DNA of 64,000 nucleotides from Paragyromitra xinjiangensis (lineage: Eukaryota > Ascomycota > Pezizomycetes > Pezizales > Discinaceae), in contig JBCAMK010000003.1 of NCBI GenBank assembly GCA_038503065.1, forward strand, positions 2,046,001 through 2,110,000, written 5' to 3'. The position numbers and the translations under genes are program-made. The first letter of the stretch is position 1. The number at the start of each line of letters is the position of its first letter. The notes beneath the pieces are model-generated. The model saw nothing but the letters and a program-made list of their open reading frames with translations, had not been told where the DNA came from and did not search any database. This document shows, one piece after another, positions 24,343 to 36,399 of this stretch.

Positions 24343-25536
24343 ATGGCCAAACAACTTTTCGGTAGGCAATTTTTCTCAGCTATTCTGGTCTTTCACGTTC
24401 TATTCATCCGCTATGCTACTTCTCAACAATCCGCTTGGGGACAATGTAAGTTCTCTCTTCTCCAAATCAGTTTGCAAGACTGCAGCTGCAGCCGACACAC
24501 AACTAACAATTAGAAATGAGAAGGTGGCGGCATAAACTGGAATGGGCCGGTCACCTGTATTTCTGGATACTACTGTAGTTCTTTAAATGCGTACTACTCT
24601 CAATGCATTCCGGGAACGTCGTCCTCGAGTTCACCGTCACGTTCATCGTCACGTTCATCGTCACGTCCATCGTCGAGCTGTAGCAATACTATTTGTGAAG
24701 ACCATATCAACAGCTGTGGGATGACCTATGGTGGTTGTTACCTGGCCGGATCTTGTGGAGGTGCAGTTCCTACGTTCACGGGTCCTCCATGCCCGTCATC
24801 TTCATCTTCATCAAAAATTAGTACCAGTTGCAGTCTTTCCATATGCTGGGATGGCATCAACAGTTGTGGGCAGACTTATGGAGGATGCTACTGCTCAGGA
24901 ACAACTCCCACGTTCTCGGTCCCTCCATGTCCATCATCAACATCAAAAGTAACAATTACCTCACCCACAATCACATCGAGTGCCAGTACCAGTTGCAGTA
25001 ATTCCATCTGCTGGGATGGTATCAATAGCTGTGGACAGACTTATGGAGGATGCTACTGCGCGGGGACAACTCCCACGTTCTCGATCCCTCCGTGTCCGCC
25101 ACCACCAATAACAACAACCCCACCGCCAACTATCACTCCACCTCCAGTCACGTCAAGTTCTAGTACCATTTGCAACTACAGCCGCTGCGAGGATTACATC
25201 AATTCCTGTGGGCTTGCTTATGGTGGGTGTTTCTTAGACCCATTTTGCGGTGGGACTATTCCTACCTTCCAAGTTCCTGAATGCCCCAACACAATCACCA
25301 CCGTGCCATCCGGATGTCCCTTTACCGAGTGCGCATACGTATCCAACCCTTGTGGCCCCTCGATTAGGACTTGCTTCCTTGCTGGCACATGCGGAGGCAC
25401 TACCCCAGGCCCCAGAACATCAACTTGCGCACCTAGCGAAAGTAGTTCTTCGTGGGTATACACAACATCAAGTTCTAGTTCTTCAAGTACTACAACCACT
25501 ACAACTTTCTCGATAGCGACGCCTACGCCAGTCTAA
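24343..25536 (+). CDS. Secreted CBM1 protein with five Cys-rich repeats
   Basis: Two exons, 24343-24445 and 24524-25536, give 371 residues. The first exon encodes a signal peptide (about residues 1-28, cleaving before QSAWGQC). The intron splits a CBM1 cellulose-binding domain at its first conserved cysteine codon; the rejoined domain has WGQCGG, WNGPVTC and the Y-Y-S-Q-C-I-P-G end. A Ser/Arg-Pro linker follows. Then come five related modules of about 35 residues with pattern C-x4-C-x-D-x-I-N-S-C-G-x3-Y-G-G-C, each closing in PTF...PPCP; the fifth is most divergent. Modules 2 and 3 are nearly identical. Ser/Thr/Pro linkers separate modules and the tail is Ser/Thr-rich. No catalytic domain is present. 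A cellulose-targeted wall-associated or effector-like adhesin is inferred; the repeat's function is unknown to me. Confidence 0.88.
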
Positions 25537-26691
25537 GGTTTATCCTTGCACATATTACCTTAGCGCGAAAAGTCTTAATTTACTGACTCTTTTTAAATAG
25601 AAAAACAACCAGAGAGCACAAATATGCCGGATTCCAGCATGTTATTGTTGGATGAGAAAGCTTACTATATGGTCTTATGAGCTTTCAGTACAGGAAGCCA
25701 TGTATTCAAGCTAGCTATTCTTTATTCTAATTTCCGGTTTACGTTTATTTCTCTATGAGAAGTCCTTAGGGCTGGGGGGGTTGTGGGAAGTTACCATTAG
25801 TTTTAAGTAACTTTAAAACCAATTTAATTAATGGTAAAGTTAGCTTTCCCTAGTGAGGTACATGCACAGAAAATCTTCCCTCCTCCTATTTTTGGTAGTA
25901 AATCAAGTCAAATACACCTAACATCACAACCAAATGACATAAATCCGACACTAGATTGGAACAACAGTTTCACATTTGACCTTGCCAACTTGTCCCTGCC
26001 AACGGAGTAGAGAACCCATTCATAATTCATGCAGCCAGCCGGCTATAATACAAGATAAGGCCAGAAATGGCATAAGGAAACTCCATAGATCCAAATTAAG
26101 ATATACTAGAGATTCCGTTTTGCTAGTAGGGCCTAATCAACCAAAAGTGTTAAATTCGCTAGTCCTATCAAAACAAGAGAATACCAAATAGTGTCTTCAG
26201 GAAGAGCAACTTTTCCACGTTTAGCAAGCATAGCCTCTCCAGCCTCGCCTACGGATTGCTTCCCACATGTTCCAATTCCAATAGCCAACCATCCATTAAC
26301 ACTATTGGTTAGGGTTAGGGTTCGCCTATCAACCCGCCCCCAAACTCAGCAGCTCTGTAGCCCAAAAAGGAAGTATAAGTACAACACAAAACCTGACAAG
26401 AAAGGGAAGGTTAAAAACCCAAAGTTTTGTGCATTGGGTAAGCGCAAATACTGGAGTCTGGGGGCTTAGGTGAGAATCTGGTACCTTCAATAGTTTTGTG
26501 TGCTACCATCCGCAAGCTTGCGGCGGAGTTCGATCAGCCCCGCTCTCGGCGTCTAGGATCACGCATGTTTTATGCTAGGTAATCATGCGGCTCAAAAAGC
26601 GATTGTATAAGACTACTTTGACCACGTCCAGATTCAAAGATTGCAGCTACAGCTCACCATTGCGAGTCGAATACACGATCCCAAACTACCA
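25537..26691. other. Intergenic before the kinase-vWA gene
   Basis: 3' flank of the CBM1 gene and upstream region of the kinase-vWA gene. It contains a two-copy telomere-like tract at 26309-26322. Two short plus-strand frames (25976-26191 and 26191-26469) have no recognisable content. Confidence 0.4.
26309..26322 (+). repeat. Two-copy telomere-like repeat, intergenic
   Basis: TTAGGGTTAGGGTT, about 370 bp upstream of the kinase-vWA start codon. Confidence 0.85.
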
Positions 26692-29438
26692 ATGTCAGAT
26701 ACCTCTCCCGTGAGGCAACTTCGAGATGCGCTCCATACCAAACTCGTCGAGAACCACATGAAACGAGAGTTTATTCCAGAGAACGAGTTCGACAGCCTGA
26801 TGACCAGGGACATCGTATGCAAGGTTTTTAAGGAAATTGTGTGGGCAAACATAAATGGGGGAACCTTTCATCCGGTCGACTTCCGAAAATGGGAACTTGT
26901 TTTTGAAGAGTATCGGAAGGTTCTGGCAGTGCTGGTGTTTATCGGACATGAGCACTTGATCATGAGTTTCCTAAATCATGGGCGCGGCGACGTAAACCTT
27001 CCTTTTTACAAGGAAGAATTAGATATCATCGACAAAGACCTATCAGAAACGAATTTCTCGAAGAAACAGTATTGCTTCATCGCGGTAAAGTTCAAGAAGG
27101 GGGATGAGAAATATATACCGGAAGAATGGATATTGCCGTTCACTAGGGACATACCGATAAGGAAGGGAGAGGGCGGGTTTGGCAAAATATATGAAGTTGA
27201 GATTCACGAGAGCTATCATGACCCCAACATGTGGATGTTTCTAGGGAGCGAAAAGGTACCAGCACCTCAACCAAATTAGAGCGCGCAAGCTATTAACCAA
27301 GAGCAGCACGTTTTCGCTCGCAAAGAGTTGATGCCTGACGACTATAACGATAAAAATTTCGCAATGGAAAATAGCGCGTTAAAAATTCTTCAAGCCAAGT
27401 GTCAGCATCCAAACATTGTCCCTCTCCTAGCAAGCTACAGATACGGAACTCAGTATAGTTTTCTTTTCCCTCGAGCCGAATGCGACCTGCACATGTACTT
27501 CGAACAAACGGAACGCCCGCAGACAGATCAAGAAACACTCTATCTTTTCGAGCGAATATCGAAACTTGCATCTGCTCTGAACGAGATTCATAACTGTGAA
27601 ATTTTCCTGGAGGCCGATGGGCAAAGGATAGACTTCTCCCAGATTGGATATCATAGAGACTTGAAACCAAAAAATATTTTGAAAATGGGAGAAGTTTTCA
27701 TGATCTCCGATTTCGGTCTAGCCCGATTTATGGACAACAAGTCTGACTCTGCAATAGAGTGGGGATGGGGATTTTCGACATACTCGGCACCAGAGTGCAA
27801 GCAAGGCGCAAAAGTTAATAGATTGGCAGACGTTTGGTCTCTAGGATGCATTTTCAGCGAAGTTGTGACGTTTGCAATTCTTGGGATGGATGGAATTAAC
27901 GAGTACTCCGAGCTGCGGGTACAGCCTCTCAGTTTTCACATGACTGTAGACCTTTTCTACGACCACGGGACTGACGAAGTCATGGACGGGGTGCTGGCGT
28001 GGTTCGAGCACCTACGAGAAAAGTCAGGTAGGAATCAGTTTATCTTGGATATATTGGAATTAGTGGAGGAAATGCTAGGTCCAGTCTCCACTAGACCCCG
28101 CGCCGTGGTAGTCATGTCGAAATTCTCTGAAATCTTGGGAAGAGAAAGGAAACGTAGCAATATTGTGGATGACACTCCTCTGGCCACGATCGGAAATCGC
28201 CCTGTGGTAGGATCTCCGGACCTCATCACAAGCAGCCAGAGCCCTGCCTTTACTCCTCCGAGTCCCATACAAAGCATAGTCGCAACTGGAAAAGATCCTC
28301 CCACAACTGCCAAAGAGAATGTTATAGCTGCCCGAAGAGATACTCTTCCGACTCCCTCGCAAATCACTACGGCGGCCCAAAAAAACACCCCAATGAGCCG
28401 AATACAGAATGCTAGTACAACGAATAGAAGAAACACCCTCGTCCTCACGATGAATCCACCTAATGCGTATACGATTGGCAATGCCCCACCTCAAACTATT
28501 GTGGGAGGGTCGTCAATGGACAGGTCGAACAGTGAGAAGCGACGCCCATGGTCGCATGACTTATCTGTCGAAATGGGGAGACGGGTATCAAACGATCCAA
28601 GGGTAAAACTAAGCGTAACAAAACCTCTATTTTACAAAGTGCCAAGTTTTCTTGCCAAGAGCCAGAAAGGGAAAAGCCCCTTCGGTTACCTAAAAGAATT
28701 CGATACTGTATGTTCATGCTCCTAGCTTATGTAGTCAGTTGGCTTATAATATAGGTATTCCTGATCGATGACTCCGAGTCAATGAACGAGCAATGGACCA
28801 ATGTTGCCATAGCTCTTTGTCGGTTCCTTGAACTCGCCACCCTGTATGACTCTGATGGAGTAGACCTTCACTTCATGGGCTCGTCGGAGCATGCAAATAA
28901 CGCACAAACCGTCAAAGCCGTATTTTCAACCTTTAGACGAATTCAACCAGGCGGGTCTACGTCTATATCACTCAGCCTTGATAACCTTCTTTCAAACTAC
29001 GTATCCCGGTTTAGGGATGATCGAGGAACAAAGCGACTCAATTTGATTGTCATCACGGATGGGGATATTACACCCCTAGAAAATCCCTCAGACACTATTA
29101 TCAGCTGTGCAAAAGCTTTAGATAGTGTAATGGCACCTAAGTGCCAAGTTGGCGTCCAGTTTGCATTGATCGGAAGTAGCGAGGCAGCCCAAAGGATATT
29201 CGAAGATATGGATGACAATCTTTGGAAAAGGAACGGCATGAGGTAGGATCACACCTAGAGAAGATTAGTTACCGAAGTAGGTGTCTAAGTCTAACACACA
29301 TGTGCTTATAGGGATATGGTGGATACAACACCTTACGACCCTGACACGGATGGTAGAGACGACGAAACATTATTAAAGATAATGTGCGGTGCCGTCAATA
29401 GGTTGCTAGATAATAGATCAGGTTCAGCAAGCCTATGA
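26692..29438 (+). CDS. Protein kinase-vWA domain fusion
   Basis: Four exons: 26692-27255, 27304-28707, 28755-29242 and 29312-29438, giving 860 residues. Residues 1-150 form a helical N-terminal region I cannot name. The kinase domain has the glycine loop GEGGFG (159-164), a candidate lysine in FARKEL (195), HRDLKPKN (from 305), DFG (324-326) and APE (350-352), so it should be catalytically competent. A Ser/Pro/Thr-rich linker of about 200 residues follows. Then comes a vWA domain from 657 with a MIDAS metal site: DDSES at 661-665, a GGSTS segment, and VITDGD. The C-terminal exon encodes a DTTPYDPDTDG segment and a final helix. The 48-nt intron 1 and 47-nt intron 3 are phase 0. Role is inferred as signalling, with vWA mediating metal-dependent protein binding. 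Confidence 0.88.
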
Positions 29439-29874
29439 GAGGCCCTTGTACTTAGTGCTAGGAACAAGGCCATTTTCAGTCACCTTACCCTACTTGATCA
29501 TGATTTATTTATCTCCCACCAGTAACTAGTACGTAGGATGGTATGCGCACCGAAGAGGTGGTCGATATATGTCCCCGAAGTCGCAAAGCTCGTGCTCACC
29601 TAAAATACATTGACCAATCTTATCTAGAAATGCTCACATCTACAGACCGTATTCTAAGAAAATCACAGGAGCTTTCCGCCCCTATTCACAAACCGCTCAC
29701 GAGTAGGGCTAGTTCTCACGAGATTATACGGCACTTGCTAGAATTACCCCTGAAGTCTTGTTGACCAATAACTAAGAACTCTATATACGCCTTCCAACCA
29801 AGAGCCAAACCCAACCCTTTTAAATCGCCAACACCACTTGATCGTACATAACGCAAGTAGTAATTAAAACCTCC
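29439..29874. other. Convergent 3' region
   Basis: Between the kinase-vWA stop and the minus-strand membrane-protein stop. A 73-codon plus frame at 29543-29764 has no recognisable domain and may be UTR. Confidence 0.4.
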
Positions 29875-30873
29875 TTATCCACTCGTAACCCCATCATCCC
29901 ACCATTCGCTTTCTTCCTTCAGTTTCTTCTGAACCCACCGAATAGTCCACACCGCCATAATAGCAGCCCAAAGGAAAGGAAAACTCCAGCCTACCCGAAA
30001 GTCTCCTTGTCAGCCACAAACATCCTTAAGTTAAAAATCTCCAAATCAACCTACCAAATCCATACGCAACATGTTTCGGCACCGTCCACACAACAGCACT
30101 CGTAGCAGCAGCTATCAATGTTGCTCCAATCCCCCAGATGAGCGTCAGCTGCCAAATCATCTCCCTAAACTTCTCGCTGGCCTCGTATCTCGCTTTTAAA
30201 GCCGCTCTATACTCCCTACCACCTCCACCATCAACCGCTACAATATCCTCAATAATAGTAAGCAATGCCGGAGGCGCATATTCTCCCTTTTCCACCGAGG
30301 ACATCCTAAAGGGTGCCTTCCAACGGTTCTTACACGCGTAACATGAAAATAGAAATTGCGGGCCACATTGAATTAATAGTGTTGTAGGAGACATCGCTAA
30401 AACCCTTAGGCTGGGTGGAGAGATGGATGTTCCAAACGAAATAAGTATAGTGATTACAACAAAACCAATGGAGAATTGGATTTGGTAAAAGTCGAGACTA
30501 AATCGAGAAGTGGTTCCAAGAGGCCTGTAGCGTGGAGAACTACGGAGGAGCCGAAACATTCGGAAGCCAAATTGAAAGAAACTAAAGAAGCCGAAGATGG
30601 AATTTGATATTCCCAGACCTAAATGAAGTTAGTGAACAATTCAGATGAGATGGTAAAACAAGAAGTACTTCGAGCATCGTTAAGTTTTGCGCCATATTTA
30701 AGAATATAAAATAATGACAGAGGGAGAAAACACGAGTCCAAAAGAATGAAAATCCAAGCGATAGTGATCGCGCGTTTTCTTGTTCGGAGCGAATAAGGAA
30801 GTTTTGGCAAAGGCAGCCTCAACCCTACTGGTTCCGGGGTCACAGGTACCAACCCTATCACAGACGACGACAT
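29875..30873 (-). CDS. Multi-spanning membrane protein, unknown function
   Basis: Three exons, 30873-30669, 30618-30055 and 30005-29875, join in frame to 299 residues. A short Pro/Leu-rich N-terminus and basic patch (SLRTRKRAI) precede TM1 at about 36-58. A phenylalanine-rich TM follows (FGFFSFFQFGF), then two or three hydrophobic segments (about 110-150), a cytosolic-looking loop with GGGGREYRAALKARYEA, and two closing TMs around 240 and 275. The last splice replaces a stop with a clean TM and basic tail (WVQKKLKEE). I do not recognise a named family. It is probably a fungal-specific plasma or endomembrane protein. Confidence 0.8.
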
Positions 30874-32267
30874 TTTGTCAGATTCAATCTGCGCCGAAGA
30901 GGGAGTTGCCGTTGCACATGTTGTCTGTGAAGATAGAGGCTCTCCATCAATACCTAGCAGGGAGTATCAGTGTTAAACTTTTATATCCTATACATAATGG
31001 ATTCGTGACCTACCGCTGTTGCAGCTGGGAGGGGTTATTGTAGCTTCCTGCATCTAGTAGGTCAACCAGGCCAGACACTAATCTTCACAGCAACAGAGAA
31101 CTCCACGCAAGAAAAAGAGATCTGTGATCTCTATAAATGTGGGGTCGGCAGACTAAGGGGATATTGGCAACTCAATAGTTTAAATCCAATAAATTTGGAA
31201 CTATTGCTAAGGCTTATCAATACTTGCACGGACCACATTCTCTCCTTTCCAGCGCAGGCTCCACGCGTACGGTTGTTACAATTGGCACCTAAAGGTAAAT
31301 CAGTACTAGAGCCAGGGGTTCCGGAAGAATTGCAGCTGAGACCTGTGCAGTAATCAGTAGGAAGCATGACATACCTAGCCAGTGATAAATTTTATTTAGG
31401 GATGTAGTCTAGCTCTACCGAGTGTTTGGGCAGGGTCTGGGCATCATGATTCCAAAGGCAGCAGTTAGGTCGCACAGAACGCGCCAAATTCATCCACGCC
31501 AGTCCCAAAGATCTCTAAGGCTACGTGCTCTACCTAACAAATATGTACCTGGATGACATTTAATATCAAACTTTGGTCATCGTCGTACATATTGTCTACG
31601 GATAATCGCAGGCCACAGTCGAACTTCGAATTCCGATCACCGGATTAGTTCACTAGCTACCAATCATACTCGAACAATACACTCCTCTATTCATAACAGA
31701 TCGTGCACGATCGATGTTGGAGAGTGCGCGTATCGAAATCTCAGTATATGAGATTGCTGGTAATTACACGTACCACATCCACCGGCCCGTCCCGGGCCAT
31801 GAAACACAAGATCGGTGGCGCGGACTATCATATCATTATGATTAACTAGGTACGTGAACAAGCAACACAGCCAAATTAACCATGCTCGGATGCACGCGGC
31901 ACCAAGGGCGCATTCAAGCCTTTATGGCGCTAGCTCTGAAACAAGAAGCGATCTGTATGAGATCTCATACTCCCTCATGGAGATCATGCCCAAGCATTCC
32001 ATCTACACAACACCTTTTGCAGGTCTCCCCTCGGCCCAGCCAAGAATCGATCGAGACAACTTTTCGGCCTTAGTCATAAAGCGTTAGATCAAGTCCAACA
32101 AGTCTAGAAAATCCGACAAGTAGAGAAGAACGAGAAAGATGGGAACAATCATGGGAAACGCCATTTCACGATCCCCAAAAGGGATTCAGAAAAATCACGA
32201 GAAGTTAAAAAGAAAACAAAACTCCAACGAAATATGAGTATTTACTTGTCTCGTACCCAAAAATTAA
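30874..32267. other. Intergenic between two minus-strand genes
   Basis: Promoter side of the membrane-protein gene and 3' flank of the CorA-like gene. Short frames only (31131-31367 minus; 31854-32087 plus), with no domain I can support. Confidence 0.4.
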
Positions 32268-34435
32268 TCACGAAAAATTTCCGCTAGCCCTCGTCTTTTC
32301 GCCAATCTCCTCTTTAACTCGATTTCCCTCCCGTCTATCCCAAATAAACCAAATGCTAAGTGTTATACACATTAATGGAGCGGTGATCGCGGCAAACAGT
32401 ATCATGTCCTTCGATATCGTCATCCGTTCAACGACACGTCCGTTTACGGTTTCTTGAACAAAGTTTACACAATTTGCTGACAGAAAAGTCTATACAGAGT
32501 CCGTAGAAGAGGTCATTACCCTAGCCCAATTACAAGGAGTAGAGGAGCACAAACTGCAACGAACGTGGCGGGAAGGTAGAAGAGCGTAACGAATGTCACA
32601 ATCTTAACCGCCACAGCTTCCCGGGTCGCCCTCTTGGTCATCGTCATCATCATATCCGAATCTCGGCGAGTCAGCTCGGCAAAATCGACGTTTTTTTGTC
32701 CGTGGCGGTGAGCAGTTTCTGCATTTCGGAAATCAAGGACATTGTAGAGCTGCACTTGTTAGTCGAGCCAAGCACCTATTTTGGAAGGAGATCTTACCAG
32801 ACGAGATCGGCCGCGTATACGATGAAGCAGGGCCTCCACGTTGCGCTTATGTATAGCAAGCTCGACGAGGTATGTGTCTAATGAGTCGTCGAACGATGTG
32901 AAAAGGTGGTCCTCCAGGTCCGGAGACAATTTCTGCAGTTGAGCATTGTGTTTTTGTAGTGTTGTGATGGTATCTCTGTTCGTTTCCAATGCTAAAAGAA
33001 GATTTTGAACTTGTTCTTCGAACTTCTGGAGGTTTTGAACATCCTTGAATTCAACATCGAAATCAAGATCGAATGTCCCCTGACTAGGAACCGAAAGATC
33101 GACATCCTTTTTAGTCCCAACTGTGGCATGTAGGGCATTTTGGGTCTAAAGTCGTTAGTTAGAGCTGGTTAGAAAGCTACGGTATGATTCCTACCATCTC
33201 CACCAATCGCTCCTCAAGATCGTTGTAATACCATCTCCAGTTCTCGGCTGCTGCTGAGAGAAAGACCAAGTGGATGTCTAGAGGGTTGTGGGTAGCATTT
33301 TCGATGTCTTCTGTTGTCCTTGCTTTGAAGACTTCGCATAGGCGATTTTGAACCTTTTCTGAGGGTTGAACAAGTATCCAGGTGCCCGACTTTTTGGAGT
33401 ACTCGAATTTCTGATAGACACAGGTTTGTCGGACCGACCAAGGGTCATTTTCTAGCCGGTTATTCCTCTCGACAAACTTTATATTATAACATATTTCTAT
33501 TCATTTTTCATAAGCATTTAGAAATAATCTGGAGATTAAGTGTGATCATACCATAACAATCTATATTTCTTCCTTTCTCGGGTCCGGGTGAAGTTTTGTA
33601 CTCTATTCGCCTTTTGCAGCCTCCATACCCACTATCGGTTGAACTAGCTTTCCGACCGAAAGCTTGGAGGAAGTCAACGAAACCGGGCATGACTTGATGG
33701 ACAGTCAAAATCTTCCGCAGTGTTTCCTGGGGAATATGTAGGCGACTCCGGGATAGGACTTTGGGGTTGGCTGCTTTCAGACAACTAGAAATAATCAATA
33801 CTGATTCCAAGCCAAGAATAGAAAAAGCAAACTCACTAAAATCTGGATTCCCGATTTGCGGATGACTACATATATTCACATTAGATTATTGACTTTACAA
33901 GAAATAAGATATGGGAACTAACAGAAGTCAAACATGTTTCAAATGACTCCGAGTCATTAAAGGTTTCTGGCCCTGTATCTGATCAACCATCAGCTTTGTT
34001 AAATCTATGTAATATATAACAGAGATAAATCCCACCTTCAAAGAACTCGTCTCGGTTGACGTCCAAGATATCAATCGACATAGATCCCTTTTCGGTAAAG
34101 AGGCGTTTGTTATCCTTAGTAAGCCGTGCATCGTACGAGCCTCCATCCTCGCGTAGTGGGTCATAGTTGCGAAGACGCTTTGGATAATGTTCCCAGCCTG
34201 ACTCCGTAATTGATGGTGAGATCATTTCGTCCTGGCTCGACTTATGTAAGAAAGTGCTAGTTGTGCGAAATTTGTTAAGAGGAATGAACGAAAGTAGTGA
34301 GGGAAGGAAGCAGGAGTTTATCAACTCTGCGGGATGTCGTGGCAAGGAGCCGCATGTAAGGCTGTGTATGGATACATTATCTGCCTTGGGATCGACCCCG
34401 CCCAACCGCTCAGCTTCGCCACTACAATTTGACAT
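32268..34435 (-). CDS. CorA-like transporter domain protein (fungal type)
   Basis: Eight exons give 577 residues: 34435-34036, 33972-33923, 33865-33837, 33784-33552, 33451-33195, 33145-32798, 32749-32555 and 32489-32268. The N-terminal region has WEHYPKRLRNYDP and RLFTEK blocks, then SRSRLHIPQETL, HQVMPGFVDFLQAFGRK and DPWSVRQTCVYQKF, which I associate with fungal CorA-like proteins. A coiled coil (KFEEQVQNLL onward) leads to two C-terminal TMs: the first has TFVTLFYLPATFVATFLSA-type content and the second is MILFAAITAPLMCITLSIWF. The GMN signature of true CorA magnesium channels is absent, so ion transport is doubtful. The small exons (50 and 29 nt) and the acceptor at 33452 are the least certain parts. 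Confidence 0.8.
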
Positions 34436-36399
34436 TCACCTTCCGACGAGAGGCAGTGGCGATACTGCGCACGATAGATCTATCCGTCATCTGAACCAAT
34501 TTTCAGACACTGCCGGATCATGAATCATTGTTACTAACGAGCGAAATAATCCAGCACTGAGTGACTTGAGCGTAATTACATCCTAAAACCTCGTATCATT
34601 GAGAACTTCTTACGAACATCCACCTGAGATGACGACGGTAGAAAACATAGAAAAACCTATCGGGAAATCGCGTGCCGGTGATGCTGAGTCTCGTGGCAGT
34701 TCTAGAAGCTTCATAGCCACGAAAATGTTAACCCCCAAATCTAGCAACGACACGAGATGCGAACCAACTTTCGGAATCTCCCCTCCGGCTCGAGTCTCAG
34801 GTCTCAGGTCTCTTGAGCATCGCAGATCTCATCCTTCAATAATATTAGCTATTGCCGTGCCGCAGTAAAAATGTCTTGCGCCTAGAACCAACCATTGTAA
34901 TCCTGCGAGGGGCTTGAACTTTCCACACTCCGCCGTCAAGCTAGAAGGATCATCAGCCCTACCCGTCACAGCCTCAAAAAAAACATCATCATACATACCC
35001 GAGCAGCAAAATTTCCCGGTCCAAATAAGTTTAGCAACATGCGCTCCATCTGCTCCCAGGTTAGGTAGTGGTAACTTATTGTCTGCAAGACGGGCGGCAT
35101 CTTGGGCGGTCCAGCTTGGTGCGGTTGGCCTAATGATAGGGTAGGTTACGCATTTTATAGCCCATCAGATGAGGCTCATGAGTATTAACCGATATTCCCA
35201 CCCGTTGCGGACGAATTTAGGGCTATTTCTCACTTGAAGAATTGTTAACAATAACCCTAACCCTCAAACCTCCAAGTGCGAAATGGATTGGTCTCAAATT
35301 TCGAGGCCTCCAAAGGCTAGGGTTGGTGTTCTGCATAAAAAAGAAGCCCACAGAAGCCTTTGTCCCACCCAATTACCCTGCGTAACTCCAAATGCCCCGG
35401 GTAATACAGACGCAGGTTCAGTATTTAATTGCCACACAGCTCCGCAGCACGAAGCACCTCAGTTCTAGCACCCTTGAAAATTAGCAACTCCAAGTGAAAA
35501 GGGTCGGGGAACCCCCGAACTTTCCGCAGAACTCTCAACTTCGGAACCTTATCAATAGTTAGTGCAACTAATAATGTAGGTAGCCATGCATGTCCAGTAA
35601 TTATTTCACTTTCGCATGGGTACCAGCTTATACCAGCAAACGGTTTACCAATGAGCATCCAGCACTAATGATAAGCTCACGCGACGATGGAGCCTAACTA
35701 TACCACAAAGTTAGTCATAACCTCTCACTGGGCTGTGCGTCCCAACATTACACATATCACCGTAGTAACACTCATTCCAACTGCATACAAATTCTAGGTT
35801 TGGTGGCCGGGAACACGCAGATATCACTAATATCTATTCGGTTTTCTGCCTCGAACTCTTCCAACCAGTTGCTCGCCCACTTTTGAGTTTACTAGGGGTA
35901 AGTTCCATTGTTGACTCTGCGCCTCCCCAAACTGATTCGACCCCATAGTGCCTGATACCACCACAAAATCTAGAGGCTTTAACAGCATACAGGATAGAGT
36001 ATGCATAAGTCTTATAAATTGGATAACTGATGAAGTCAAAGCCCCGAACTGGCTAATTCTTATAGCCAACTAGCATGAAGAAATTATTGCTTAGTAAACC
36101 GATACTTTTAGCAAACCGTGGGTCTTAGCGCCATACTCACTACCTAGTCATCTGAATTAAGTTTAAGGTCTACAACACGTTAGAACGAATAAATATTTAC
36201 CACAGCTCGATTGATTAGGAAATATGAGCTCTGATAAGAACATCGGTCCTATCACACGAAAAAAGTCCCATATCTGCTTGTGCCATTCGTAGGATATACC
36301 AAAATCCACTTCGTAAACAAAACAACATTCCCACCGTTGGACCCCAACTTACGCCGGCTTCCATTCGTAGTGGTGTGCGCCTGTACCATAAGTCAGTAA
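34436..36399. other. Gene-poor interval of about 2 kb
   Basis: Upstream region of the CorA-like gene and 3' flank of the 6PGDH gene. Contains a two-copy telomere-like tract at 35253-35264. Several frames of 60-90 codons occur on both strands (34599-34868, 34914-35144, 35827-36069) but none is recognisable or extends by splicing that I can see. Confidence 0.45.
35253..35264 (-). repeat. Two-copy telomere-like repeat, intergenic
   Basis: AACCCTAACCCT in the gene-poor interval between the CorA-like and 6PGDH genes. Confidence 0.8.

Noticed and set aside
27427..28494. Minus-strand frames overlapping the kinase gene
   Set aside because: They lie opposite conserved kinase motifs and the linker; composition is that of a shadow frame.
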